A stretch of DNA of 64,000 bases from a virus, in the IMG/VR virus record IMGVR_UViG_3300042892_005961, positions 1 through 64,000 of that record. One strand, written 5' to 3'. Every line of letters begins with the position of its first letter. Positions within the stretch are counted from its first letter, which is position 1. Of this stretch, positions 40,092 to 49,180 are shown piece after piece. The position numbers were made by a program, and so were the translations under genes. The notes beneath the pieces were generated by a model that had not been told where the DNA came from, made no database searches, and worked only from the letters and a program-made list of their open reading frames with translations.

Positions 40092-40262
40092 ATGGGATGC
40101 GGATGTAAAAAAAACAAGAACACAGAAGTGGTTTCACAACCAACAGAAATTAAGGTTAGTTTAGACGAAGCTCAGATTACTAACCAAACTCCAACGTTGA
40201 CTGAAGAACAACAAAAAACAGTTGACGCGATTGTTGCGAAATTAAATCAACTTAATTCGTAA
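40092..40262 (+). CDS. 56-residue protein with N-terminal MGCGCKK
   Basis: Short ORF starting MGCGCKKNKN, then an acidic/Gln-rich helical tail (LTEEQQKTVDAIVAKL). The GCGC start could bind metal or be lipid-modified, though there is no signal peptide. I recall similar MGCGCK-starting small proteins in other phages but cannot name a family. It is a single-gene unit with a TATTTAT box before and a terminator after. Confidence 0.65.
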   Translation: MGCGCKKNKNTEVVSQPTEIKVSLDEAQITNQTPTLTEEQQKTVDAIVAKLNQLNS

Positions 40263-40284
40263 TATCCTCAACATTAATGATAAT

Positions 40285-40317
40285 CAAAAATATCGTCTTA
40301 ATTGATGATATTTTTTT
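40285..40317 (+). terminator. Rho-independent terminator
   Basis: Hairpin AAAAATATCGTC/GATGATATTTTT (one G-U pair) with a seven-T tract. It separates the MGCGCKK gene from the glycan operon; its end overlaps the -33 box of the operon promoter. Confidence 0.7.
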
Positions 40318-40349
40318 GGTTATCTAATATATCAATAAATATATATTTG
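40315..40349 (+). promoter_or_regulatory. Host-type promoter of the glycan operon
   Basis: Plus-strand TTTG (40315-40318) N23 TATATTTG (40342-40349), three nucleotides before the ATG at 40353, so the mRNA would be leaderless. It is the only clear promoter before the plus-strand operon 40353-50905. Spacer is at the long end of the accepted range. Confidence 0.55.
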
Positions 40350-40352
40350 AAT

Positions 40353-40550
40353 ATGAAAGTAGAAAAAAAATTAACGAGTGTCCATGTATTGGAAGACGTT
40401 TACAGAAAATTTAAAATAAATGCAATTGATGGTAATATTAATTTACAAAAGTTAGTTAATCGTACGTTAGATCTTTATGTTAAAGATGATGTGTTTAGAA
40501 ATAAAATAAATAACTACACAGATTTATCTGTGAGTGGATCAAAATATTAA
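40353..40550 (+). CDS. Ribbon-helix-helix-like protein heading the glycan operon
   Basis: A 65-residue protein (MKVEKKLTSVHVLEDVYRKF... NLQKLVNRTLDLYVKDD). The strand LTSVHV followed by two helices matches the ribbon-helix-helix fold. The ATG at 40353 is chosen because it directly follows the promoter; an earlier in-frame ATG lies in the terminator. As first gene of the operon it may autoregulate glycan genes. The next gene starts two bases after its stop. Confidence 0.6.
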   Translation: MKVEKKLTSVHVLEDVYRKFKINAIDGNINLQKLVNRTLDLYVKDDVFRNKINNYTDLSVSGSKY

Positions 40551-40551
40551 T

Positions 40552-41913
40552 ATGGGTAAACCAAGAATATTATTACTATCAGATGATTTACGAATGACAT
40601 CAGGTATTTCCACAATGTCTAGAGAATTTGTAATGGGTACTTTGGATAGATTTAATTGGGTTCAATTGGGTGCTGGAATTAATCATCATGAAGCTGGTAA
40701 ATTTGTTGACGTTAACGAAGATGCTAGACAAAAGACAGGAGTTAAAGATGCTGAATTAAAAATTATACCATATAATTCATATGGTGATATTGTAATGTTA
40801 AGAAAGATATTATCAGAAATGAAAATAGATGCTATCTTACATTTTACTGATCCCCATTATTGGCAATGGTTATATGACTCCGAACATGAAATAAGACAAC
40901 AAGTCCCAATTTTATATTATCATATATGGGACAATTTACCTGACCCAATGTATAATAAAGATTACTACGAAAGTTGTGATTGGTTAGGATGTATCTCTAA
41001 ATTAACATATGGTATTGTTAATCGTGTTGGTAAAATGGAAGATGAGTTTCGTAAACCATTACAAGATTGGCAAATTAGTTATGTTCCTCATGGAATAAAT
41101 CCAGATACATTTAAACCATTAGAAGATAAAGAATTGATTGATGTTAAAAAGGGTTTATTCGGTGATAAAGAATATGACTTTGTTTTATTTTTTAACAGTA
41201 GAAATATTCGTAGAAAACAACCTTCAGATGTTATTGAATCATTTAAATTATTTTGTGATAAGTTAACCAAAGAACAATCAGACAAATGTGTTTTAGTTAT
41301 GCATACAACTCCGATTGATAACAATGGTACAGATTTATATGCGGTTAGAGATAAAATATGTCCTAATTATGATGTGGTCTTCTCAACCAATAAAATAGAA
41401 AGTGATATTTTAAATAAATTATATAATATCGCCGATTGTACAATTAACATTGCAAATAATGAAGGATTTGGTTTAGGTACCGCCGAAAGTATTATGGCTG
41501 GCACACCCATCATTGTAAGTGTAACAGGTGGTTTACAAGATCAATGTGGTTTTAATTACACTGCAGATGATTACATCAATATTAAAACTTTACACAATAA
41601 ACAAATTCATAAAGATACACCTCACGGTGTGTGGGCTAAACCGATATGGCCTTCCGCAATTAACATTAATGGTTCTCCATTAACACCTTACATTTATGAT
41701 GATAGAGTTAATGATGAAGAAGTTGCTGATGCTATTACTGAAATGTATTTGTTAGGTAAAGAAAAAAGAAAAGAGAATGGTCAAGTGGGAAGAGAGTGGG
41801 CAATCAATAACTTATCGTCAAAAGTTATGTGTGATGCTATGAGTGAAGGAATACAAAAAACAATAAAGAATTTTACACCACGTGAAAGATTTAATTTATA
41901 TAAAGTAGTTTAA
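40552..41913 (+). CDS. GT4-type glycosyltransferase
   Basis: A 453-residue GT-B glycosyltransferase. RILLLSDDLRMTSGISTM begins the N-terminal domain; VPHGINPDTFKPL and FVLFFNSRNIRRKQPSDVI begin the C-terminal domain; NEGFGLGTAESIMAGTPIIV contains the E-x7-E donor-binding motif. Full length. The ATG at 40552 in a TAATATG junction is preferred to one 18 bases earlier. Retaining mechanism is expected from the family. Donor and acceptor unknown. Confidence 0.85.
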   Translation: MGKPRILLLSDDLRMTSGISTMSREFVMGTLDRFNWVQLGAGINHHEAGKFVDVNEDARQKTGVKDAELKIIPYNSYGDIVMLRKILSEMKIDAILHFTDPHYWQWLYDSEHEIRQQVPILYYHIWDNLPDPMYNKDYYESCDWLGCISKLTYGIVNRVGKMEDEFRKPLQDWQISYVPHGINPDTFKPLEDKELIDVKKGLFGDKEYDFVLFFNSRNIRRKQPSDVIESFKLFCDKLTKEQSDKCVLVMHTTPIDNNGTDLYAVRDKICPNYDVVFSTNKIESDILNKLYNIADCTINIANNEGFGLGTAESIMAGTPIIVSVTGGLQDQCGFNYTADDYINIKTLHNKQIHKDTPHGVWAKPIWPSAININGSPLTPYIYDDRVNDEEVADAITEMYLLGKEKRKENGQVGREWAINNLSSKVMCDAMSEGIQKTIKNFTPRERFNLYKVV

Positions 41914-43175
41914 TGAAACCAACAATATTATTTAGAGGACCAGTTAAAACAAGAAGTGGTTATGGTTCACACTCAAGAGATTTATTAGAGGCACTATATC
42001 AAATGAATATATTTGATATTAAAATTGATAGTTGTATGTGGGGGAATACTCCCATGACTGCTTTGGAACCGGATAATACATTTCATAAATGGATTGAAAG
42101 TAATATCGTTTATAAATTTGACGGTCTACCTGATATCTATATACAAGTAACGGTACCTAATGAATTTAAAAGATTTGGTAAATTTAATATAGGTATCACC
42201 GCAGGAATTGAAACAACTGTTGCACCTAAAGATTGGATTGATGGTTGTAATCAAATGGATTTAATAATTACAACATCTAATTTTTCTAAAGATGTTTTAT
42301 TATCTACAGTTTATGATGAAAGAAATAAAACAACAAATGAATTAACTAATCAACATAAGATAACAAAACCAATTGAAGTGTTATTTGAAGGTGTTGATAC
42401 ATCAATCTTTAATGATGTAATCAATAAAGATTTTAAATTAGATATTAAAGAAAACTTCGCATTTTTATTTGTTGGTCATTGGTTAAAGGGAAACATAGGT
42501 CAAGACAGGAAAGACATTGGTATGTTGATTAAATGTTTTGTTGAGGCATTTAAGGATGGTAATGATATGCCGGCGTTGGTATTAAAAACATCATCATCAA
42601 GTTTTTCAATTAAAGAAAGAGAAGTTTTTACTAAAAGAATAAAAGATATTGTTTCTGATATTAAAAATCCTCCGTCAATTTATTTATTATTTGGTGATTT
42701 AAGTAATAAAGAAATGAATGATCTATATAACCATCCAAAAATTAAACTAATGGTTTCACTAACTAAAGGTGAGGGATTTGGTAGACCTTTATTAGAATTT
42801 ACAATGACTGGTAAACCTGTAATGGCTTCCAATTGGTCGGGTCATAAAGATTTTTTATCTGTTGATAAATCAATTATGATTGGTGGTAAATTAACAGATG
42901 TTGACGATAGTGCAATTGATCAGTTTATTATTAAAGGATCTAAATGGTTTACCGCAAATTATGGTGAAGTTGCTGAAATTATGAAAATAGCTAGAAACGA
43001 TTATAGTAATTTCTTACTAAAATCTTTAAAACTTAAAGAAGAGAATAAACAAAACTTTTCTTTAGAAAAAATGAAAGAACGTTTTGAGGAGATATTAAAA
43101 CCATATTCAATTGCGTTTCAACCTCCTCCACAACAAACCAAATTAATTTTACCTAAATTAAATAAAGTTAAATAA
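41913..43175 (+). CDS. GT4-type glycosyltransferase
   Basis: A 420-residue GT-B enzyme: TRSGYGSHSRDLL near the start (loop before the first helix), EGVDTSIFN and LFVGHWLKG, then KGEGFGRPLLEFTMTGKPVMASNWSGH with the E-x7-E motif. The C-terminal end is basic and Pro-rich. The start overlaps the stop of the preceding GT by one base. Together with the previous gene it could add two successive sugars to the same acceptor. Confidence 0.85.
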   Translation: MKPTILFRGPVKTRSGYGSHSRDLLEALYQMNIFDIKIDSCMWGNTPMTALEPDNTFHKWIESNIVYKFDGLPDIYIQVTVPNEFKRFGKFNIGITAGIETTVAPKDWIDGCNQMDLIITTSNFSKDVLLSTVYDERNKTTNELTNQHKITKPIEVLFEGVDTSIFNDVINKDFKLDIKENFAFLFVGHWLKGNIGQDRKDIGMLIKCFVEAFKDGNDMPALVLKTSSSSFSIKEREVFTKRIKDIVSDIKNPPSIYLLFGDLSNKEMNDLYNHPKIKLMVSLTKGEGFGRPLLEFTMTGKPVMASNWSGHKDFLSVDKSIMIGGKLTDVDDSAIDQFIIKGSKWFTANYGEVAEIMKIARNDYSNFLLKSLKLKEENKQNFSLEKMKERFEEILKPYSIAFQPPPQQTKLILPKLNKVK

Positions 43176-43405
43176 TGAACTTCAAATTTTTTAAAGGTGA
43201 TGAAACACCTACATTATGTTTTACACCTCATAGATATGAACCAGAAAATGCTGAATTTTGTTTTCAATTTGGTGATGAAGAACCCGTTGTTTTCGCTTCG
43301 GGTCCAAATGATTGTAGTATTCGTTTAAGTCCAACGAGTAATACTGAAATGACGTTTAATGATAATGGTAGAGTATTTAAATTATTCGCAAGAGAAAGAC
43401 AATAA
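43175..43405 (+). CDS. F-K-F-F motif protein
   Basis: A 76-residue protein starting MNFKFFKGDE, then a beta-rich body (CFQFGDEEPVVFASGPNDCSIRLSP). It is embedded in the glycan operon, with one-base overlap upstream, and is immediately followed by another F-x-F-F protein. Both resemble at their first 10 residues the proteins at 1211-2258, 5237 and 17174. Confidence 0.6.
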   Translation: MNFKFFKGDETPTLCFTPHRYEPENAEFCFQFGDEEPVVFASGPNDCSIRLSPTSNTEMTFNDNGRVFKLFARERQ

Positions 43406-43406
43406 T

Positions 43407-43649
43407 ATGGGAGTTAGAGAGTTTAGATTTTTTCACGGGATCACAATTCAATCGGAAGGTATTCAAAATATCGTTAGAACACTACGTGCTCAATGGAGAC
43501 CTGAGTTGGTTGATGATTTAAATACTGTTTACTCAATTGATGCTGAGGCAGAATTAACAAGATTAATGTCGGAACAAATTGTGGAAGAAATTGACAACGA
43601 AGTAATAAATATATTAACGGGAAGAATAAACGGAGGACAAAGAGCATAA
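43407..43649 (+). CDS. F-R-F-F motif protein
   Basis: An 80-residue protein starting MGVREFRFFHGITIQ, then helical. The FFHG block is also in the protein at 5237 (FVFFHGY). The ATG at 43407, in a TAATATG junction, is preferred to upstream in-frame codons inside the previous gene. Association of two such proteins with the glycan operon suggests they could be acceptors or structural partners of the modification system. Confidence 0.6.
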   Translation: MGVREFRFFHGITIQSEGIQNIVRTLRAQWRPELVDDLNTVYSIDAEAELTRLMSEQIVEEIDNEVINILTGRINGGQRA

Positions 43650-43650
43650 T

Positions 43651-44271
43651 ATGAAAATAAGTTTTGCAATTACAGTTTGTAATGAATTAGAGGAAATAAA
43701 AAAATTGGTTTCATTTTTATTTAAACATAAAAGAAAGGAAGACGAGATTGTTATTCTCTATGATGAGAAGAACGGCAATCCCGAAATATTAGATTTCTTA
43801 TTACCATATAATAAATTCCCTCACGTTCAAACGTGGAGAGGGTTTGATTTTGAAAGTAACTTTGCAGATTGGAAAAATAAATTAAATGACTACTGTCAGG
43901 GAGATTATATCTATCAAATAGATGCCGATGAAATGGTTAGTGAATATATAGTTAAAAATCTTAATCAAATATTAGAATTAAATCCAAAGGTTGATTTAAT
44001 ATTTGTTCCTCGTATTAATACAGTTAATGGTATAACACAAGAACACATTAATAAATGGGGTTGGAATGTTAATGAAAAAGGATGGGTAAACTTTCCCGAT
44101 GCTCAAGGACGAATATATCGTAAAGGTATGAGTTGGTATGGTAAGGTTCACGAACGAATAATAGGTGGTCAAAAATTTTCATCATTACCTTTAGATGAAG
44201 AATATTGTATACAACACCATAAGACGATTGATCGTCAAGAAAAACAAAACAATTACTATAGTTCATTATGA
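43651..44271 (+). CDS. GT2-type glycosyltransferase
   Basis: A 206-residue GT-A enzyme of the WaaE/Alg5-like branch: ISFAITVCNELEEIKKLV at the start, IYQIDADEMVS (DxD-like metal site, about 88-98), and the acceptor-side WYGKVHERIIGG near residue 168. It is short, with no membrane segments. The start follows the F-R-F-F gene by one base, and the stop overlaps the next gene. Confidence 0.8.
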   Translation: MKISFAITVCNELEEIKKLVSFLFKHKRKEDEIVILYDEKNGNPEILDFLLPYNKFPHVQTWRGFDFESNFADWKNKLNDYCQGDYIYQIDADEMVSEYIVKNLNQILELNPKVDLIFVPRINTVNGITQEHINKWGWNVNEKGWVNFPDAQGRIYRKGMSWYGKVHERIIGGQKFSSLPLDEEYCIQHHKTIDRQEKQNNYYSSL

Positions 44272-44882
44272 GTTATCAATACCCAAAACATTTTAAGTAC
44301 CCAGAAGGAGAACGTTATTTCTTTTTAAATCATGTAGATTCATGGAAACATTTCTTACCTAACTATGGTGATGAACCAAGAGTGTGTTTAGAGATAGGTG
44401 CATTGTATGGTGGATCTTCAGTTTATATTTTAGATGAATTCTGTAAAAAAGAAGGTTCACATCATTATATAATGGATATCAATACAAATGAATTTATTGA
44501 AAATAATATTAAACCATATAAAGATAAGGTAACATATATTTTAGGTGAATCGGCCGATAGTTTTAAAACATTTAACCATAATGGTGAAACTAAAGAGTTT
44601 TTAGACTTTGTTTACATAGATGGTAATCATATGTGTAAATATGTTTTAGAAGATGCTGTAAATGCATTTTACTGTTTGAAAGATTATGGTTATATTATCT
44701 TTGATGATTACGGTGGAGGACTTGAACAAGATCAATATTTACAAGTTAAAACTGGTGCTGACGCGTTTTATCATGGATATCACAAATATTTAGAAATAGT
44801 GTATAACGGTTATCAAGTCATTATGAAAAAAATAAATTATATAAATGAAAATGATTTAAAAGAAAATTATTATAAAGTATGA
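44268..44882 (+). CDS. Class I SAM methyltransferase (CmcI/TylF-like)
   Basis: A 204-residue methyltransferase: CLEIGALYGGSSVYILDEF (motif I, about 42-60), YIMDIN (motif II) and FVYIDGNHMCKYVLEDA then GYIIFDDYGGG (motif IV/V region with the conserved DD). This is the O-methyltransferase type that caps sugars or small molecules. Overlaps neighbours by four bases on both sides. Confidence 0.78.
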   Translation: MSYQYPKHFKYPEGERYFFLNHVDSWKHFLPNYGDEPRVCLEIGALYGGSSVYILDEFCKKEGSHHYIMDINTNEFIENNIKPYKDKVTYILGESADSFKTFNHNGETKEFLDFVYIDGNHMCKYVLEDAVNAFYCLKDYGYIIFDDYGGGLEQDQYLQVKTGADAFYHGYHKYLEIVYNGYQVIMKKINYINENDLKENYYKV

Positions 44883-45874
44883 AAATATTAATTACAGGAG
44901 TTGCGGGATTGTTAGGTTCAAGATTATCGGATTACATTATTGAAAATCATTCAGATGTTTATATCGTTGGTATTGATGATATGAGTGGTGGATATAGGGA
45001 GAATGTTAATCCAAAGGTTGAGTTATGGGAAATGAATTTAGTTAATGGTAATATTAGTGAATGTTTTGAAAGACATCAATTTGATTATGTTTACCATTTC
45101 GCAGCATATGCCGCTGAGGGATTATCCCCATTCATTAGAACATATAACTATCAAAACAATTTAGTTGCAACGTCGCGCATTATTACACAATGTATTAAAC
45201 ACAATATTAAAAGATTAGTATTCACGTCTACATTGGCGGTATATGGTCACCAGGATGGTAATATATTTGACGAAATTCAAGTACCTAAGCCTATTGACCC
45301 GTACGGTGTTGCTAAATATGGTTGTGAAATGGATATACAGATTGCTGGTGAGCAACATGGACTTGATTGGTGTATTATTAGACCACACAACGTTTACGGT
45401 GTTAAACAGAACGTATGGGACAAATATAGAAACGTATTAGGTATATGGATGTATCAACATACAATCAACGAACCTATGACAATATTTGGTGACGGTACAC
45501 AAACAAGAGCTTTCAGTTATATTGATGACAGTCTTGAACCATTATGGAAAGCATCTCAAGATATTAGAGCATCAAAAGAAATAATTAACTTAGGTGGTGT
45601 TAAAGAATACTCAATAAACGAAGCTAATGAAATTTTACGTGAAGTAGTTGGTGGAGGTGAGGTAAAATATTTTGAAGGTAGACATGAAGTGAAACACTCA
45701 ATACCTACTTGGCAAAAATCAATTGACTTATTAGACTTTGAACATAAAACAGATTTGAAGGAAGGTTTAACTAAAATGTGGGAGTGGGTTAAAAGTCAAC
45801 CAGTTAGAGAGAGGTTCGTGTGGCCGTTCTACGAATTAGATAAAGGAATTTATTCATTTTGGAAAACAAAGTAA
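44879..45874 (+). CDS. NAD-dependent NDP-sugar epimerase/dehydratase
   Basis: A 331-residue extended SDR. GVAGLLG (7-13) binds NAD; TST (116-118), Tyr142 and Lys146 (PYGVAKYG) form the catalytic set; FTSTLAVYGH and the FGDGTQTRAFSYIDD block match UDP-glucose/GlcNAc 4-epimerases and dTDP-glucose 4,6-dehydratases. Without a specific residue test, 4-epimerase is the better guess. It provides an activated sugar for the operon's transferases. Confidence 0.8.
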   Translation: MKILITGVAGLLGSRLSDYIIENHSDVYIVGIDDMSGGYRENVNPKVELWEMNLVNGNISECFERHQFDYVYHFAAYAAEGLSPFIRTYNYQNNLVATSRIITQCIKHNIKRLVFTSTLAVYGHQDGNIFDEIQVPKPIDPYGVAKYGCEMDIQIAGEQHGLDWCIIRPHNVYGVKQNVWDKYRNVLGIWMYQHTINEPMTIFGDGTQTRAFSYIDDSLEPLWKASQDIRASKEIINLGGVKEYSINEANEILREVVGGGEVKYFEGRHEVKHSIPTWQKSIDLLDFEHKTDLKEGLTKMWEWVKSQPVRERFVWPFYELDKGIYSFWKTK

Positions 45875-45875
45875 T

Positions 45876-46898
45876 ATGAAAAAAGTATTAGTATTAGGTG
45901 CTGGTGGATTCATCGGTTCACATTTAGTAAAAAAATTAAAAGAACAAGGATGTTGGGTTAGAGGAGTTGATTTAAAATATCCTGAATATGAAACAAGTGT
46001 TGCAGATGATTTTGTTATTCGTGATTTAAGAGACCCAAGAAATGTTGAGTCTGTGATTAAATTAGAGTCATATAATAATCATCCTTTACCATATAAGTTT
46101 GACCTTTATCCATTCTCAGATAAATTACAATTTGATGAAGTGTATCAATTAGCTGCCGATATGGGTGGAGCTGGTTATATTTTTAGTGGTGATAATGATG
46201 CAAATGTGATGCACAATTCTGCAATGATTAATTTAAATGTTGCATATGAATGTTCAAGACAGGAAGTTAAAAAAGTATTTTATTCTTCTTCCGCTTGTAT
46301 GTATCCAGAACATAATCAATTAGATCCAACTAATCCAAATTGTGAAGAATCTTCAGCCTATCCAGCAAATCCAGATTCAGAATATGGATGGGAAAAATTA
46401 TTTAGTGAAAGAATGTTTTTAGCTTTTCATAGAAATTATAATTTAGATATTAGAATTGCTAGATTTCATAACATATTTGGACCATATGGAACATATAAAG
46501 ATGGAAAAGAAAAGGCACCTGCAGCTATATGTAGAAAAGTTGCTGAGTGTTTAGATGGTGGTGAAATTGAAGTATGGGGAGATGGTGAACAAACTCGTTC
46601 TTTTTTATACATCGATGAATGTATTGAAGGAGTATTAAAATTAATGGAATCAGATTTTATTGGTCCAGTAAATATTGGTAGTGATGAAATGGTAACCATA
46701 AATGATATGGTAAATAGTGTAATCGACATTAGTGGTAAAACGGTACATGTTAAACATGTCGACGGTCCAACTGGTGTTAGAGGTAGAAATAGTGACAATA
46801 CTTTAATTAAAGAAAAATTAAATTGGTCACCAAAACAACCTTTATATGATGGACTAATAAAAACATTTAATTGGATAAACAAAGAAATTATTAAATGA
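45876..46898 (+). CDS. GDP-mannose 3,5-epimerase-like
   Basis: A 340-residue extended SDR closely resembling plant GDP-D-mannose 3,5-epimerase: GAGGFIG (8-14), LAADMGGAG, SSSACMYPE with Cys141, EYGWEKL with Tyr170/Lys174, KEKAPAAICRK, GDGEQTRSFLYIDECIEGV, and GVRGRNSDNTLIKEKLNW. The plant enzyme turns GDP-mannose into GDP-L-galactose and GDP-L-gulose. All active-site residues appear present. Such an enzyme in a phage is unusual and implies an L-galactose- or L-gulose-type sugar in the product. Confidence 0.9.
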   Translation: MKKVLVLGAGGFIGSHLVKKLKEQGCWVRGVDLKYPEYETSVADDFVIRDLRDPRNVESVIKLESYNNHPLPYKFDLYPFSDKLQFDEVYQLAADMGGAGYIFSGDNDANVMHNSAMINLNVAYECSRQEVKKVFYSSSACMYPEHNQLDPTNPNCEESSAYPANPDSEYGWEKLFSERMFLAFHRNYNLDIRIARFHNIFGPYGTYKDGKEKAPAAICRKVAECLDGGEIEVWGDGEQTRSFLYIDECIEGVLKLMESDFIGPVNIGSDEMVTINDMVNSVIDISGKTVHVKHVDGPTGVRGRNSDNTLIKEKLNWSPKQPLYDGLIKTFNWINKEIIK

Positions 46899-47470
46899 AA
46901 ATAGAATTTATTATACCGACATACAATAGACCTCATCAATTAATGGGTGTGATAAGTTCTATATATTCACAAACATCACCTAATTGGAAAATACACGTTG
47001 TTGCAGATGCTGTTTATGATGGTTATCAAAAAGTAAAAGATTATTTTAACGGTGACGATAGAATAAGATTTACAGAATTAAATGGTCCACATAAAGATTG
47101 GGGACATACCCCAAGAAATTATGGATTACAACATGCAACGGAAGAATGGGTTGTTATGACAGGTGACGATAATTACTATATGCCAATCTTTGTCGAAGAT
47201 TTTTTAAATTCTGTGGAAAAAAACACACATTTTGTTTATTGTAATATGGTTCACAATTGGGTTAATAATCAATACATTGTTTTAAATTCAATTCCTAAAT
47301 TAGGTGCCATAGACATCGGTAATTTTATGTCTAAAACAGATTTGGCTAAAAATATAAAATTAGATATTACATATGAACAATCTGATGGTTTATTTGTTGA
47401 GGAGTATCTAAGAAAATATCCTCACGGAACTATTAAAAAAATAAATAAACCACTATACGTACATAATTAA
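46895..47470 (+). CDS. GT2-type glycosyltransferase
   Basis: A 191-residue GT-A enzyme: EFIIPTYNRPHQLMGVISSI at the start, WGHTPRNYGL (conserved R/N before the DxD) and VVMTGDDNYYMP (about 87-98) as the metal-binding site. The ending is short with an HGTIKKINKP strand. Four-base overlap upstream, three-base gap downstream. Confidence 0.78.
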   Translation: MKIEFIIPTYNRPHQLMGVISSIYSQTSPNWKIHVVADAVYDGYQKVKDYFNGDDRIRFTELNGPHKDWGHTPRNYGLQHATEEWVVMTGDDNYYMPIFVEDFLNSVEKNTHFVYCNMVHNWVNNQYIVLNSIPKLGAIDIGNFMSKTDLAKNIKLDITYEQSDGLFVEEYLRKYPHGTIKKINKPLYVHN

Positions 47471-47473
47471 ATT

Positions 47474-47953
47474 ATGAAACAACAAACAAAACAAGAATTA
47501 GAGGATTGGTATAAAAAAAATGATCCTTGGTCATATAAAACAACTAATGATGATATTATTAGAAAAGAAAAAATATTATCATTATTAGAAAACTATAATA
47601 CGGCATTAGATATTGGTTGCGGTGAAGGATTTATTACGACAGATTTACCCGCAAACAAAATTTACGGAATAGAATTATCTGATAATGCGTCCTTAAGATT
47701 ACCAAATAACATTATTAGATTAATGAAACCAATGGAAAAATATGATTTGGTAATGACAACCGGTACATTATATACTCAATATAATAATGAACAAATAAGA
47801 AATTGGATTTTTGAGTCATCAAAAAAACACATACTGGTTGGTGGAATTAAAGATTGGATGTTGTGGTCCGACTATGGTAAAATAATAAAAGAAATAGAAT
47901 TTAAGTATAGAGAATATACACAAATAATTAGATTATATGAGGTTACTACATAA
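47474..47953 (+). CDS. SAM methyltransferase, short class I
   Basis: A 159-residue protein with motif I ALDIGCGEGF (about 43-52), acidic IYGIELSDN after it, and MTTGTLYTQY in place of motif IV. It resembles the NodS-type sugar N-methyltransferases in order with a deacetylase gene next to it, as in nodS/nodB systems, although that similarity is only suggestive. It overlaps the deacetylase gene by 17 nt. Confidence 0.65.
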   Translation: MKQQTKQELEDWYKKNDPWSYKTTNDDIIRKEKILSLLENYNTALDIGCGEGFITTDLPANKIYGIELSDNASLRLPNNIIRLMKPMEKYDLVMTTGTLYTQYNNEQIRNWIFESSKKHILVGGIKDWMLWSDYGKIIKEIEFKYREYTQIIRLYEVTT

Positions 47954-48449
47954 TATAGGAGATATAAGACATTCAAATTATCACACTCGTGATCAAATTT
48001 TAAAATCAAACGAACCATTAGGTTTTGATGGAATATATCTTAATGTTTATGAAAACAAGGATGTGTTAAAAGAGAAGATCGGAATTTTTTTTGTAATGGG
48101 TAATTACATCGGTGGAGACAATTCATTTGATTTAAAATATGTACCGAAGTTAGAAAAATATTGTACATGGGAACAAATACATGAAATGTGTGAAGAGTTT
48201 GATTTTGAAATAGGTTGGCATACTTGGAGTCATCCAGATTTAAGGACATTATCAAAAGAAGAAATAATAAAGGAAATTACTCCCCCATTTCCTATGAGAT
48301 ATTTTGCATATCCATACGGACACTTTAATGATTTAGTTATCGAATGTGTTAAGGAAGTTGGTTTTGAAAAAGCATGGAGTGTTCACCAAGGTTCAAGAAA
48401 TCCAAATGAAAAGGATTATAATTTTAAAATATACAGACCATACTTATGA
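47937..48449 (+). CDS. Polysaccharide deacetylase-like (NodB domain)
   Basis: A 170-residue CE4-type protein with GIFFVMGNYIG, HTWSH (His95, His99; metal-binding pair) and RYFAYPYG (121-128). The usual TFDDG motif is replaced by LGFDGIYLNVYE, so the catalytic Asp pair is reduced to Asp31. It may deacetylate an N-acetyl sugar or be a degenerate form. No signal peptide, so it works on cytoplasmic intermediates. Confidence 0.75.
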   Translation: MRLLHNIGDIRHSNYHTRDQILKSNEPLGFDGIYLNVYENKDVLKEKIGIFFVMGNYIGGDNSFDLKYVPKLEKYCTWEQIHEMCEEFDFEIGWHTWSHPDLRTLSKEEIIKEITPPFPMRYFAYPYGHFNDLVIECVKEVGFEKAWSVHQGSRNPNEKDYNFKIYRPYL

Positions 48450-49180
48450 TTAATTTTGAACAACTTAAGAAAGAATATAACGAAAAAGGTATTATAGTTA
48501 TGTCAAATGTTTTTACGTCAGAAGAGTGTGACGAAATTAAAAAGAATGCTTATTCTGTGAGAGATGAGGATATTAAAAAAAGTGGTTATCCACACGTACC
48601 AAGTGAAAAGAAAAATGGTAAAAGATTGTTAGTTTTTTTTCCGTCACTTGTTAACGAATATCTGAATAAAATTAGAACGGATGAAAGGATGATTAATTTG
48701 GTTAAAAATTTTATTGGTGATGATGTTAAACAAATAAATAATCAAATTTATTTTAGAGAAAGTGGTGACCAAGATCAATTTGCGTGGCATCAAGACGTTA
48801 TGTTTAGAGAGGATATAAATTTCAATAACGATGTAGAGGATGATTATTTCCAAACAATAATTGCCGTTGATGATATAACAGAGGACAATGGTGCAATTGA
48901 ATTTATTGATGGTTCACATAAGACAATGAGGATTCCGATTCCAAATAATTTACGAGAATTTAAAAGAGGTGACTTAAGTGGTAAGAAATATACCGCAAAT
49001 AAAGGTGATGTTTTGATATGGTCAGTTTTATCTGTTCATGGTAGTGAGCCAAATCAATCAAAGAAAGATAGAATGACATATATGAATGGATTCTGTAGGT
49101 CAAAATCAACAAAAACATATCCTGATTACTTGAAAAATGGTGAAATAATTCGTAATATTAATGTAAACCATATACCATGA
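48446..49180 (+). CDS. PhyH-type 2-oxoglutarate/Fe(II) dioxygenase
   Basis: A 244-residue phytanoyl-CoA dioxygenase-like enzyme: FAWHQDVMF (His115, Asp117), SVHGSEPN (His198) and DRM (Arg209) make up the Fe and 2-oxoglutarate sites. Bacterial PhyH relatives hydroxylate small molecules, including sugars and lipid precursors. Within the glycan operon it probably hydroxylates a sugar or acyl group. Overlaps neighbours by four bases. Confidence 0.8.
   Translation: MINFEQLKKEYNEKGIIVMSNVFTSEECDEIKKNAYSVRDEDIKKSGYPHVPSEKKNGKRLLVFFPSLVNEYLNKIRTDERMINLVKNFIGDDVKQINNQIYFRESGDQDQFAWHQDVMFREDINFNNDVEDDYFQTIIAVDDITEDNGAIEFIDGSHKTMRIPIPNNLREFKRGDLSGKKYTANKGDVLIWSVLSVHGSEPNQSKKDRMTYMNGFCRSKSTKTYPDYLKNGEIIRNINVNHIP

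Noticed and set aside
46466-46939. Minus-strand ORF of 157 codons opposite the GDP-mannose epimerase gene
   Set aside because: Antisense to a highly conserved enzyme; long frame explained by its codon use.
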